Shown piece by piece: positions 8,897 to 18,203 of a DNA stretch of 64,000 nucleotides. The notes beneath the pieces were generated by a model. That model saw only the letters and a program-made list of their open reading frames with translations. It had not been told where the DNA came from and searched no databases. The DNA lies in NCBI RefSeq assembly GCF_006715305.1, contig NZ_VFMY01000001.1, positions 1 through 64,000 of the forward strand, in the 5' to 3' direction. The translations under genes and the position numbers were made by a program. The stretch is from Arthrobacter sp. SLBN-100. GTDB taxonomy: Bacteria; Actinomycetota; Actinomycetes; Actinomycetales; Micrococcaceae. Each line of letters begins with the position of its first letter. Position 1 is the first letter of the stretch.

Positions 8897-10088
8897 TTTT
8901 GCGCTCCAGCAGGCCGCTGGCGAAGGCAACGCCCAGGCCGAGGACGGCAAGGCAGGCGCCTACCAGGGCGGGTGCAACATAGCCCCAGCCCCAGGCGATC
9001 ACCAGCCCGCCCAGGAACGCCCCAAGTGCGTTCGCCACGTTCAGTGCGGCGTGGTTCAGGGACGACGCCAATGACGGTGCGTCGGGGGAGGCATCCAGGA
9101 GGCGGGTCTGCAGCGCCGGTACGAGCATGGAGCCGGAAGCGCCCACCACAAACACCATCACCAGGGCCGACCAGGGCCAGTGTGCGGCGACGGCGTACAC
9201 CACCAGGGCCACGGCGATGGCCGGCAGCACGCTGTAGAGCGTCCCCATCACGGACTTGTCCGCGAACCTGCCGCCCACCATGTTGCCGGCCACCATGCCC
9301 AGCCCGTAGAGGGCCACCACCAGCGGAATCAGCGAGGAGGGGAGGCCGGCAACGTGGGTCATGGTGTGGGAGATGTACGTGTAGGTGGCAAAGAAACCGC
9401 CAAAGCCCACGATGCCTATCAGGATGGCAAGCCAGACCTGGAGCCGCTTGAGCGCCCCGAGTTCGCGGCGGATGCTGGCATCCGGATGGGCCTCGTGGAA
9501 CGGAACAAAACGCGAGATCAGCACCAGGGTCAGCATTCCAAGCAGGCCCACCAGGATGAAGAGCAACCGCCAGCCGTAGGTCTGCCCCACCCAGGTGGCT
9601 GCCGGGACACCAATAACGTTCGAGATACTCAGGCCAGCCATCACCATGGAGATCGCCCACCCACGCCGGGTGGGCGGCACCAGCGAGGCGGCGATAACGG
9701 CGGCAACGCCAAAGAATGCGCCGTGCGGCAGCCCGGCCGCGAACCGTGAAACCAGCATGGTTCCGTAATCGGGGGCCACGAAGGAGGCCAGGTTGGCGAC
9801 GGTGAAGAACAGCATCAGGCCCAAAGCCAGGTTCTTGCGGGGAAGTTTGGCGCCGACGGCGGCCAGCAGCGGTGCGCCCACCACTACTCCCAGCGCGTAG
9901 GCGGAGATGAGGTGCCCGGCTTCGGGGGTGCTGATGTTGAGGCCCTGTTCCACTTCCTTGAGCAGACCCATCATGGTGAACTCGGTGACCCCGATTCCCA
10001 CCCCGCCCATGGCGAGGGCAATGATGGCCATAGCGAGGTTGGGGGCGGTGGTGCTGGTTGCCGTGGGGGACTGTACGACGCTGCTCAT
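8877..10088 (-). CDS. MFS transporter, AraJ/YdhP-like (DHA1)
   Basis: A 403-residue twelve-helix permease. LGRRGW-type loop 2-3 residues are replaced here by AAVGAKLPRKNLALGL, and GLPHGAFFGVAA with PPTRRGWAISMVMAGL marks the AraJ/YdhP-like DHA1 branch of putative arabinose or drug exporters. I use the ATG at 10088 (MSSVVQSPTATST) because upstream in-frame residues are not MFS-like. The stop codon lies in the loop of a strong terminator, so the gene ends inside the hairpin. It is divergent from the Nudix gene across 164 bp. Substrate unknown. Confidence 0.87.
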   Translation of the reverse strand: MSSVVQSPTATSTTAPNLAMAIIALAMGGVGIGVTEFTMMGLLKEVEQGLNISTPEAGHLISAYALGVVVGAPLLAAVGAKLPRKNLALGLMLFFTVANLASFVAPDYGTMLVSRFAAGLPHGAFFGVAAVIAASLVPPTRRGWAISMVMAGLSISNVIGVPAATWVGQTYGWRLLFILVGLLGMLTLVLISRFVPFHEAHPDASIRRELGALKRLQVWLAILIGIVGFGGFFATYTYISHTMTHVAGLPSSLIPLVVALYGLGMVAGNMVGGRFADKSVMGTLYSVLPAIAVALVVYAVAAHWPWSALVMVFVVGASGSMLVPALQTRLLDASPDAPSLASSLNHAALNVANALGAFLGGLVIAWGWGYVAPALVGACLAVLGLGVAFASGLLERKKPLAAS

Positions 10089-10240
10089 GTGCCTGCTTTT
10101 CGAAGTGCTGGGAGATACAAGATGGGCTGCAGCCACGGCAGTGGGGCTGGATGAGGCCTGGACCCCCGGGACAACCCCCGGTGCGGTGCAGGTATTCCCG
10201 GAAAACGGAAAGAGCGCCCGGGCCTTCCCATTGTCCCCCA

Positions 10241-10252
10241 TAGAATGGGGCG
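10241..10252 (+). promoter_or_regulatory. -10 element TAGAAT, predicted leaderless start of the Nudix gene
   Basis: TAGAAT at 10241-10246 ends six nucleotides before the GTG at 10253. There is no Shine-Dalgarno sequence. This is what a leaderless actinobacterial transcript would show. No good -35 was found. Confidence 0.55.
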
Positions 10253-10702
10253 GTGACTGGACTGATACAGGTGGTGGGCGGAGCCGTCGTGGATCGCCTT
10301 GCGGAACCTTCCCTGCTGCTTGTGGCCCGCCGCAGTGCACCCGAGAAGCTTGCCGGCCTGTGGGAGTTCCCGGGCGGCAAAGTGGAGCCGGGCGAGGACC
10401 CGGAGGAGGCGCTGTGCCGTGAGCTGGGCGAGGAACTGGGAATCGGAGTGCGCCTCGGCGTCGAGCTTCCGGCAGAGTCTCCCAAGGGCTGGCCCCTTAA
10501 TGACCGGGCCAGCATGCGGGTCTGGTTTGCGGAAATCATGGAGGGTGAGCCGGAGCCCCTCGAGGACCATGACGAGCTCAGGTGGGTGCCGTTGGCTGAC
10601 CCGGATGAGGTCCTTGGCCTGCCCTGGATTCCGGCTGATTTGCCGATCGTTCGGGAGTTGTTGGCGGCACTCGCTGTGCCGGCAGCAGGCGGGCGCCAGT
10701 AG
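10253..10702 (+). CDS. MutT-like Nudix (d)NTP pyrophosphohydrolase
   Basis: The Nudix box reads GKVEPGEDPEEALCRELGEELGIGV, matching the G-x5-E-x7-REUxEExGU pattern (shown here as one 25-residue block in two parts: GKVEPGEDPEEA and LCRELGEELGIGV). The 149-residue length and the LWEFPGG lead-in fit MutT enzymes that remove 8-oxo-dGTP from the nucleotide pool. The C-terminal LRWVPLADPDEV is the usual end of the MutT core. The GTG start is placed by the -10 six nucleotides upstream. It is convergent with the radical SAM gene. Substrate is inferred. Confidence 0.88.
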   Translation: MTGLIQVVGGAVVDRLAEPSLLLVARRSAPEKLAGLWEFPGGKVEPGEDPEEALCRELGEELGIGVRLGVELPAESPKGWPLNDRASMRVWFAEIMEGEPEPLEDHDELRWVPLADPDEVLGLPWIPADLPIVRELLAALAVPAAGGRQ

Positions 10703-10744
10703 AACGTACTCGTCGAACCCGTACTCCTGAGGGAACCCGTACTC
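10702..10744. repeat. Three short direct copies of GAACCCGTACTC
   Basis: GAACGTACTC at 10702, GAACCCGTACTC at 10715 and again at 10733 lie just after the Nudix stop codon, in the gap before the convergent radical SAM gene. No obvious function. Confidence 0.6.
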
Positions 10745-10760
10745 CCGGAACCGGCGCTTC

Positions 10761-11873
10761 CTAGAACAGGGTGGCCTGGGTCCCCGGCGCTGAAATGTCG
10801 GCGGTGCCGGCGGCCTCTGTGGGTATGGCGGCGGGGATGATGCCTGCAGGGTACTCCGCTTCTTCACCGCGGGGATCGTCAAGGTCGCGGTGGCTGAACC
10901 CCGACGAATCGGAGAATCCGTACCGGGCCTTGAAATAGCGGACCCTGCCGGCCAGCCAGGACCGGTATTCCTTTGAGGCGTAGGAGCCTGAGCCATAGAG
11001 CCGGCGATAACGGCCGGCGAGTTCAGGATGATTGGCTGCCATCCACTTCATGAACCACTCCCGGGTGCCGCCTGGCTTCAGGTACAGGGCACCGGCCGTC
11101 ACTCCGGTGGCCCCTGCGGAAGCGAGGGAGGCAAAAAGGGAATCCAGTGCTTCGTCGCTGTCCGTGAGCCAGGGCAGGATAGGCATGGCCATGACTCCGC
11201 ACGGGAGTCCGGCCTCGCGAAGCCGGGAGACCAGCTTGAGACGTGCCCGAGGCCCGGGGGTACCGGGCTCGATGGCTTCGGACAGTGCTTCGTCGGTCAT
11301 GGCGAGCGAGATGCCGAGGCCCACAGGCACTTGGGTAGCGGCACTCTTCAACAGCGGAATATCCCTGGCCAGCAGGGTTCCTTTGGTGAGGATGGACAGG
11401 GGAGTGCCGGACTCTGCCAGGGCGGTGATGATCCCCGGCATCAGCTCGTAGCGCCCCTCGGCGCGCTGGTAAGGATCGGTGTTGGTGCCAAGGGCTACCT
11501 GCTGACGGGTCCAGGATGGCTTGGCCAGTTCCTTCCGGAGGACCTCCGCGGCGTTGACTTTCACGACCACCTGGCTGTCAAAGTCCCGTCCGGCGTCGAA
11601 ATCCAGATAAGTGTGCGTCTTCCTGGCGAAGCAGTAGACGCAGGCGTGGCTGCACCCGCGGTAGGGGTTGATGGTCCACTCAAACGGCATGCGCGAGCCC
11701 GCCGGAACCTTGTTGAGCACCGATTTGGCGGTGACCTCATGAAAGGTGATGCCGGCGAAGTCCGGTGTGGTGACAGACCGGACCAGCCCGGCCAGGGGAA
11801 GAAGCGCGGGAGTGCCCCCGTCCGCAGCTGTTTTTGCCGGCGGCGGCATCAGTGCTTGGGCGTCCCATCTCAT
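10761..11873 (-). CDS. Rv2578c-family radical SAM protein (SplB-like)
   Basis: A 370-residue protein with the cluster motif CSHACVYC (Cx3Cx2C) in NPYRGCSHACVYCFARKTH, then SILTKGTLLARDIPLL and PCGVMAMPILPWLTDS, the pattern of the spore-photoproduct-lyase-like family of which mycobacterial Rv2578c is a member. It should bind a [4Fe-4S] cluster and cleave SAM; the substrate is unknown. The ATG at 11873 lies just below an SOS-type palindrome, so DNA-damage control is likely. The upstream SIMPL gene is 76 bp away on the same strand. Family call strong; role open. Confidence 0.9.
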   Translation of the reverse strand: MRWDAQALMPPPAKTAADGGTPALLPLAGLVRSVTTPDFAGITFHEVTAKSVLNKVPAGSRMPFEWTINPYRGCSHACVYCFARKTHTYLDFDAGRDFDSQVVVKVNAAEVLRKELAKPSWTRQQVALGTNTDPYQRAEGRYELMPGIITALAESGTPLSILTKGTLLARDIPLLKSAATQVPVGLGISLAMTDEALSEAIEPGTPGPRARLKLVSRLREAGLPCGVMAMPILPWLTDSDEALDSLFASLASAGATGVTAGALYLKPGGTREWFMKWMAANHPELAGRYRRLYGSGSYASKEYRSWLAGRVRYFKARYGFSDSSGFSHRDLDDPRGEEAEYPAGIIPAAIPTEAAGTADISAPGTQATLF

Positions 11874-11881
11874 GGACTCAA

Positions 11882-11899
11882 TTCGAATATACGTTCGAA
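11882..11899. promoter_or_regulatory. LexA-type SOS box in the radical SAM promoter
   Basis: TTCGAATATACGTTCGAA is a near-perfect palindrome matching the actinobacterial SOS box TCGAAC-N4-GTTCGA (one mismatch, TCGAAT). It lies 9-26 bp above the ATG of the radical SAM gene. On the minus strand a TTGACT hexamer precedes it, so LexA bound here would sit over the promoter. Confidence 0.78.
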
Positions 11900-11949
11900 C
11901 TTAAGTCAAGCGCCGGAAGGGCTGCCAGGGGCCCCAATAGGCCAGGGAA

Positions 11950-12675
11950 CTAGTACTCAAGCTCCCAGACGACCCGGACAGCCATCTGCACCGCGGTTTC
12001 CCCGGCTTCCACCCCGAGGGCTTCCACGGAAGCGGCGCGCTGCATTCCGGAAAGGGGCACCGGAGACTGGGGTACCACCGTGTCCGTAATGGAAAGCACC
12101 CGGCCCAGGCGGGCGGAGGCGAGAAGGGCAAACTGCTGCGCCGAACGGAGTGCGTCCAGCCAGGCGGCTTCCCGCGCACGTGCCCGTACTTCGGCGTCGT
12201 CCGTAAACGTCAGCTCAAGGCCGTTAAGCCGGGTATCGTTCCCGCCGGCGTCAACAGCGTCGGAAATCGCTGCCGAGGCGGAATTTGGCGCCCGCAGCCT
12301 TACGCTGAGGGTACTGGCCGCGACGTACCCGGTGACCGACTGGCCTTCACCCTCCCGCCACACAAGGTCTGCCCGGACGTTGAGTCCCGTGGTTCTGATG
12401 TTCTCCCCGGCAACGCCGTGCCGGCGGAACATTGACGCCACAGCGTCTGAGCTGCTCCCCGCCCGGGACCACGCCGCCTCCACGGACTCGGCGCGGCATT
12501 CCACCCCTATGGAGACCACCATCAGGTCAGGGACAGCTTCCGCCGTGCCCGTTCCGGTGACGCTGACAGTGCCGGCGGCAGCGCCGCCGTCGGACGGGTC
12601 ACTGGCCTGTTCGACGGCGTTGCCGCCTTCGTCGCGGCTGCTCTCCCGAGTGGGATCGTCGGCTTCGGACGGCAT
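11950..12675 (-). CDS. SIMPL domain (DUF541) protein
   Basis: A 241-residue protein. Residues 1-35 are hydrophilic and low-complexity, followed by the SIMPL start GTVSVTGTGTAEAVPDLMVVSIGVE, and later NIRTTGLNVRAD and GYVAASTLSVRLR, typical of DUF541/SIMPL proteins. The family is widespread and poorly understood. No signal peptide is visible, unlike many family members, so it is probably cytoplasmic. It starts 3 bp after the stop of the HEEKH gene and is translationally coupled to it. Confidence 0.85.
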   Translation of the reverse strand: MPSEADDPTRESSRDEGGNAVEQASDPSDGGAAAGTVSVTGTGTAEAVPDLMVVSIGVECRAESVEAAWSRAGSSSDAVASMFRRHGVAGENIRTTGLNVRADLVWREGEGQSVTGYVAASTLSVRLRAPNSASAAISDAVDAGGNDTRLNGLELTFTDDAEVRARAREAAWLDALRSAQQFALLASARLGRVLSITDTVVPQSPVPLSGMQRAASVEALGVEAGETAVQMAVRVVWELEY

Positions 12676-12678
12676 CGG

Positions 12679-13182
12679 TTAGGCCTCCCTCCTGTGGGGG
12701 CCGGTCATCCCCAACATGCGAAGGCGCCGAGGGCGGGAAGCAATGTCTCGCACCGGGTACCCGCCGGCCGCGAGGCCCGCGTGCCGCTCGAAGATATTGC
12801 CCGTCCCCGGATTGCCGGTGCGCAGTTGGGACCACCCGGCCGCGAGAAAGTAGAGCGGGAGGAAGGGGACCCCGAGGCACCAGGCGTACTGGGAACAGTG
12901 TTTTTCCTCGTGTTCCAGCAGCTCCGGCCGGGACAGCAGGTCAACAGCGGGGCAACGGCAGAGCACCACATTCCCCAGCGTGAACGCCCCAGCAAACGGC
13001 ACCCGCCAACGGTAACCGCCGGCGATGATGAGCCCCCGCGGGCCCCTGCTGAGCTCCGTCCTTGCGGCAGCCGCCACGGCGAGACCCAGGCCGGTGCTGC
13101 CGTTGGCGGCGTTCGCCGCCAGCCGCAGCACCTGTGGAACTGTCAGGGGCCGCCGAAGCGCCAATGGCTCCCGTGGTGTCAT
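12679..13182 (-). CDS. Hypothetical protein with HExxH motif
   Basis: A 167-residue protein with H91-EEKH-95 in LLEHEEKHCSQYAWCLGVPF, a possible zinc-binding HExxH site, and a hydrophobic stretch just after (VPFLPLYFLAAGW). The motif resembles minimal metallopeptidase-like domains of the DUF4157 sort, with a helix carrying HExxH followed by QYAW. I do not recognise a named family. It heads a two-gene unit with the SIMPL gene. A TAGCAT hexamer six nucleotides before the ATG suggests a leaderless transcript. Proteolytic activity is not established. Confidence 0.65.
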   Translation of the reverse strand: MTPREPLALRRPLTVPQVLRLAANAANGSTGLGLAVAAAARTELSRGPRGLIIAGGYRWRVPFAGAFTLGNVVLCRCPAVDLLSRPELLEHEEKHCSQYAWCLGVPFLPLYFLAAGWSQLRTGNPGTGNIFERHAGLAAGGYPVRDIASRPRRLRMLGMTGPHRREA

Positions 13183-13188
13183 GAGGCC

Positions 13189-13194
13189 ATGCTA
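13189..13194 (-). promoter_or_regulatory. -10 element TAGCAT, predicted leaderless start
   Basis: On the minus strand TAGCAT ends six nucleotides before the ATG at 13182. No Shine-Dalgarno sequence is present. Confidence 0.45.
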
Positions 13195-13265
13195 GCCGGA
13201 GGGTTCAATTAGACTGGAGGGCAGTGGCCGCCGGATTTACCGGTAAGCCCTGACCTGGTCATTGA

Positions 13266-13307
13266 ATGAACCGATATTTGCACGTGAATGAGGGCATTCA
13301 TCCATGA
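13266..13307 (+). other. Possible pheS leader: 13-codon ORF and short palindrome
   Basis: ATG at 13266 opens a 13-codon frame ending TGA (MNRYLHVNEGIHP). It overlaps a TGAATG-AGGG-CATTCA hairpin at 13285-13300. pheST is controlled by leader attenuation in some bacteria, but this peptide has no run of Phe codons, so the case is weak. Confidence 0.2.
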
Positions 13308-13391
13308 CCTGCCAGTGACGGACGAGCCGCCGGGAAACCGCGCAGGCTGCCCGTTCACCGGCAGCCACGACTCACAAGCTAAGAACAGTAG

Positions 13392-14453
<1,062 letters not shown>

Positions 14454-14455
14454 CA

Positions 14456-16999
14456 GTGCGTATCCCAATTTCCTGGCTGCGTGAATTCGCAGAGGTACCG
14501 GCCGGAGCAACGGCCGAAGACGTGATGGCCGAACTGGTGAAGGTGGGCTTTGAAGAAGAAGACGTCCACCGTCCCACGGACACCCTGCAAGGCCCCATCG
14601 TGGTGGGCCAGGTCCTGAGCCTGGTCAAGGAGCCGCAGACCAACGGCAAAACCATCAACTGGTGCCAGGTCCGGGTGGTCCCCGAAGGGCAGGAGCAGAC
14701 GCTCACCGGCAAGGGCATCGATCCCTCCGGCGTGCAGGGCATCATCTGCGGCGCGCACAACTTTGTTGAGGGCGACAAGGTGGTGGTCACGCTTCCGGGC
14801 GCCGTGCTGCCAGGCGATTTCCACATCTCCGCGCGGAAGACCTATGGCCACCTCTCGGCCGGGATGATCGCCTCGGTCCGCGAGCTGGGTATCGGAGAGG
14901 ACCATGACGGCATCCTTGTCCTCTCGCGCATCGGCCTGGACCCGGAAATCGGCACGGACGCCATGGAGCTGCTTGGCCTTTACGATGAAGCAGCCGAAAT
15001 CAACGTCACGCCGGACCGCGGCTACGCCTTCTCCATCCGTGGCGTGGCACGCGAGTACGCGCACGCCACCGGAACCACGTTCACCGATCCCGCGTCGCGC
15101 GTTAACGCCCCGGCCGAACTCTCCGGCGGCTACGGCGTCAAGCTCAACGACGACGCCCCCATCTACGGCAAGCCCGGCTGCGACCGCTTTGTGGCGCGGA
15201 CCGTGCGCGGCGTCGATGCCACCAGGCCCACCCCGCCATGGATGGTTTCCCGGCTGCGGCTGGCCGGCGTCCGTTCCATCTCGCTGCCGGTGGACATTTC
15301 CAACTACGTCATGTTCGAGCTGGGCCAGCCCACGCACTGCTACGACCTGGACAAGCTGTCCGGTGACATCGTGGTCCGCCGCGCCTCCGCCGGCGAGAAG
15401 ATCACCACCCTGGATGACAAGGAGCGCAGCCTCGACCCCGAGGACCTGCTGATCACCGACGACTCCGGTGCCATCGGCATCGCCGGCGTGATGGGCGGGG
15501 CAGCCACCGAGGTGGGGGACACGACGTCGAACATCCTGGTGGAAGCCGCGCACTTCGACGAGGTGTCCATCGGCCGGTCACGCCGCCGGCACAAGCTGCC
15601 GTCCGAGGCGTCCAAGCGCTTCGAGCGCGGCGTTGACTGGCAGGTGGCCGGCATCGCCGCCCAGCGCGTGGTCGACCTCCTCGTGGAGCTCGCTGGCGGC
15701 ACGGCAGACGAAGCAGGAACAGACGTCGGCACCGCCCCGGACTCCGTGACGATCGACCTTCCGGCAGGCTTCGCTGCCACCCGGATCGGCATCGATTTCA
15801 CCGAAGAGCAGATTGTCACGTCCCTCGAGGACCTGGGCGCGGGCGTGGTGAAGAACGACGGCGGTTGGCGCGTCTCTGCCCCCAGCTGGCGCCACGACCT
15901 GGAGACCAAGGAGGACCTCTCCGAGGAGGTCGCACGCCTGGTGGGCTACGACAAGATCCCGGCGACGCTGCCTGTCGCGCCACCGGGCCGGGGCCTCACC
16001 AGGGTGCAGCAGCAGCGCCGGCGCCTGATCCAGGCCCTGGCGGACGCCGGACTCACCGAAGTCCTGTCCTACCCGTTCGTCTCCAAGGCGGCGAACGACA
16101 CCTTCGGGGTGTCCGAACAGGGTGCCGGCCGGAGCGCCGTCAAACTGGCCAACCCGATCAGCGAGGAGCAGGGCTTCCTGCGCACGTCGATCCTGCCGGG
16201 CCTGATCGAGGTGGCCAAGCGGAACCATTCCCGCGGCTTCCGCGACTTGGCCCTCTTCGAGTCCGGCCTGGTGTTCCTGCCCGCCGGGAAGATGGGTACC
16301 GGGTCCATCCCGCCGCTGGGCGCCAAGCCCTCCGATCAGGTGCTCGATGCACTGTACGACGGCGTACCCGCCCAGCCGTTCCACCTCGCCGTGGTCCTCA
16401 CTGGACATGATTCACCGGCCGCGGCCGCGCACGCCCCCCGGGCGTGGGACTGGGCCGACGCGCTGGACATCGCCCGCATCGCCGGCGACGTCCTGGGCGT
16501 GGAGCTGGTGGTCAGCCAGGGCAGCCACCAGGCATTCCACCCGGGCCGTGCTGCCCGGCTCTCCCTCCGCACCGGCGAAGTGGTGGGCTACGCCGGCGAG
16601 CTGCACCCCAAACTGCTCGCCGCATCCGACATGCCGGCCCGCTCGGTGGCCCTGGAGCTCAACGCTGATGCGCTGTTCGACGCTGCGCCGGACGTCATCG
16701 TGGCGCGCCACATCTCCACGTTCCCGGTGGCCACCCAGGACGTGGCCCTGGTGGTCCCTGCCGAGGTCCCGGCCGACGACGTGCTCGCCGCACTCCGTGA
16801 AGGCGCCGGTGAACTGCTTGAGGAGGTTGCGCTCTTCGACGTCTACGCGGGCAAGGGGATTGAGGAAGGCAAAAAATCACTGGCCTTCGGGTTGCGGTTC
16901 CGCGCCGACGACCGCACGCTGACGGCGGACGAGGCATCGGCAGCCCGCGAAAGCGCAGTGACCCTGGCCGCCGAGCGGTTTGGGGCAGTCCAGCGGTAG
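14456..16999 (+). CDS. pheT: Phenylalanyl-tRNA synthetase beta subunit
   Basis: The 847-residue product begins MRIPISWLREFAEVPAGATA, the PheT N-terminus, so I use the GTG at 14456 although the frame is open to 14264. Domains in order: EMAP-like tRNA-binding OB fold (about 40-150), B3/B4 editing domain (about 210-390, with SRLRLAGVRSISLPVDISNY), B5, catalytic-like core (VLSYPFVSK), and C-terminal FDX-ACB anticodon-binding domain (HISTFPVATQDVALVVP). It is coupled to pheS and followed by a strong terminator. Confidence 0.97.
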   Translation: MRIPISWLREFAEVPAGATAEDVMAELVKVGFEEEDVHRPTDTLQGPIVVGQVLSLVKEPQTNGKTINWCQVRVVPEGQEQTLTGKGIDPSGVQGIICGAHNFVEGDKVVVTLPGAVLPGDFHISARKTYGHLSAGMIASVRELGIGEDHDGILVLSRIGLDPEIGTDAMELLGLYDEAAEINVTPDRGYAFSIRGVAREYAHATGTTFTDPASRVNAPAELSGGYGVKLNDDAPIYGKPGCDRFVARTVRGVDATRPTPPWMVSRLRLAGVRSISLPVDISNYVMFELGQPTHCYDLDKLSGDIVVRRASAGEKITTLDDKERSLDPEDLLITDDSGAIGIAGVMGGAATEVGDTTSNILVEAAHFDEVSIGRSRRRHKLPSEASKRFERGVDWQVAGIAAQRVVDLLVELAGGTADEAGTDVGTAPDSVTIDLPAGFAATRIGIDFTEEQIVTSLEDLGAGVVKNDGGWRVSAPSWRHDLETKEDLSEEVARLVGYDKIPATLPVAPPGRGLTRVQQQRRRLIQALADAGLTEVLSYPFVSKAANDTFGVSEQGAGRSAVKLANPISEEQGFLRTSILPGLIEVAKRNHSRGFRDLALFESGLVFLPAGKMGTGSIPPLGAKPSDQVLDALYDGVPAQPFHLAVVLTGHDSPAAAAHAPRAWDWADALDIARIAGDVLGVELVVSQGSHQAFHPGRAARLSLRTGEVVGYAGELHPKLLAASDMPARSVALELNADALFDAAPDVIVARHISTFPVATQDVALVVPAEVPADDVLAALREGAGELLEEVALFDVYAGKGIEEGKKSLAFGLRFRADDRTLTADEASAARESAVTLAAERFGAVQR

Positions 17000-17021
17000 C
17001 AAGGAAGCAGATACGGTAAAA

Positions 17022-17075
17022 ACGGAAGGTCCCCGCAGCCCGGATTGATTTATCCTGGCTGCGGGGACCTTCCGT
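17022..17075. terminator. Terminator after pheT, 19-bp stem
   Basis: ACGGAAGGTCCCCGCAGCC at 17022-17040 pairs perfectly with 17057-17075 around a 16-nt AT-rich loop. It separates convergent pheT and the oxidoreductase gene and should work on both strands. Confidence 0.9.
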
Positions 17076-17093
17076 CTGTCCCGGTTAAGGGGC

Positions 17094-18059
17094 TTACGGA
17101 ACGAGGAGCACTTTGCCGGTAGTGCGGCGGCCTTCAAGGTCGCGGTGCGCCTGGGCCGCCTGCGACAGGGGGTAGCGGGCGCCGATCCGGACCTTGAGGT
17201 TGCCGCCTGCCGCAGCGGCGAAAATTTCGTCCGAGCGCCAGCGGCGTTCGGCTGCATCCCGCACGTAGTGCCCGATGGTGGGCCTGGTCAGGAAAAGCGA
17301 GCCGCCAAGCCTGAGCTGTTGTGGATCCATGGGAGGCACGGGACCGGAGGCCGCGCCGAAGAGCACCAGCATTCCACGCACGCGCAATGCGCCAAGTGAG
17401 CCGTCAAAGGTGTCCTTTCCTACGCCGTCGTAGACCACGTCGGCGCCGGTGCCGCCGGTAATGTCCCTGACCCTTTCGGCGAACCCCTCGTACCGCAGCA
17501 CGTGGTCCGCGCCGGCGTCCAGCGCCAACTCTTCCTTTTCGTCACTGGAAACGGTGGTGATGACTTCCGCCCCCCTGGCTTTGAGCATCTGGGTCAGGAG
17601 CAGTCCCACGCCGCCGGCGCCCGCGTGCAGCAGCACGGTATGCCCTGGCTCCACCTTGAAGGTCGAGTTCATCAGGAAATGCGCTGTAATGCCCTGCAGG
17701 GGGAGTGCGGCAGCGGTGAAGTCATCAACCCCGGCGGGTACGGGCAGCGCGACGTCCTCGTCCACCAGTGCATAGTCCGCGTAGCAGTTAATGCCTTCGG
17801 CCGTGGCGATCCTGTCGCCGACGGTGAAACCGGTAACTCCGTCGCCGACCGCCTCCACCGTGCCGGCGGCTTCTGATCCCGGGGTGAACGGGAAGGGGAC
17901 CTTGTAGGTGCCGCTGCGCTTATAGGTGTCAATGAAGTTCACTCCCGCTGCGGCTACCTTGACCAGCAACTGGCCGGGCCCTGGACCCGGCTTGTCCACA
18001 TCCGCATACCCAAGGACTTCCGGACCGCCTGCCTGGCGTGCGACGATTGCATGCGTCAT
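17094..18059 (-). CDS. Quinone oxidoreductase (MDR superfamily, QorA-like)
   Basis: A 321-residue zinc-independent medium-chain dehydrogenase/reductase. The N-terminal GroES-like domain contains AAGVNFIDTYKRSGTY and FTPGSEAAGTVEAVG. The Rossmann segment is VLLHAGAGGVGLLLTQ, which binds NADPH, and DVVYDGVGKDTFDGSL follows, as in quinone reductases. The structural-zinc cysteines of alcohol dehydrogenases are absent. It reduces quinones or related enones with NADPH. It is monocistronic and divergent from argC. Confidence 0.9.
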   Translation of the reverse strand: MTHAIVARQAGGPEVLGYADVDKPGPGPGQLLVKVAAAGVNFIDTYKRSGTYKVPFPFTPGSEAAGTVEAVGDGVTGFTVGDRIATAEGINCYADYALVDEDVALPVPAGVDDFTAAALPLQGITAHFLMNSTFKVEPGHTVLLHAGAGGVGLLLTQMLKARGAEVITTVSSDEKEELALDAGADHVLRYEGFAERVRDITGGTGADVVYDGVGKDTFDGSLGALRVRGMLVLFGAASGPVPPMDPQQLRLGGSLFLTRPTIGHYVRDAAERRWRSDEIFAAAAGGNLKVRIGARYPLSQAAQAHRDLEGRRTTGKVLLVP

Positions 18060-18143
18060 GGCTCTCCTTCCCCGGGTCCGGCCTTTCCAGCCCCGGCTGC
18101 CGGAACCATCCTAAGGACTCCTCACCTGAAGCCCGGGCAACTC

Positions 18144-18196
18144 ATTCACGCGGGGTGCATAAATATCGGGCCTAGTGAATAGTTTTGCTGTAAGGT
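18144..18196 (+). promoter_or_regulatory. arg operon promoter region with possible ArgR operator
   Basis: ATTCACGCGGGGTGCAT at 18144-18160 is an imperfect inverted repeat (ATTCAC against ATGCAC) resembling ARG boxes, and TGAATAG follows at 18175. TAGTTT at 18180-18185 or TAAGGT at 18191-18196 could be the -10. ArgR is encoded in the operon, so autoregulation is expected. The box itself is only a moderate match. Confidence 0.4.
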
Positions 18197-18203
18197 GGAG
18201 GCC

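Noticed and set aside
13200..13391. T-box riboswitch before pheS
   Set aside because: No specifier loop or T-box sequence was visible; only a short palindrome and a weak 13-codon frame.
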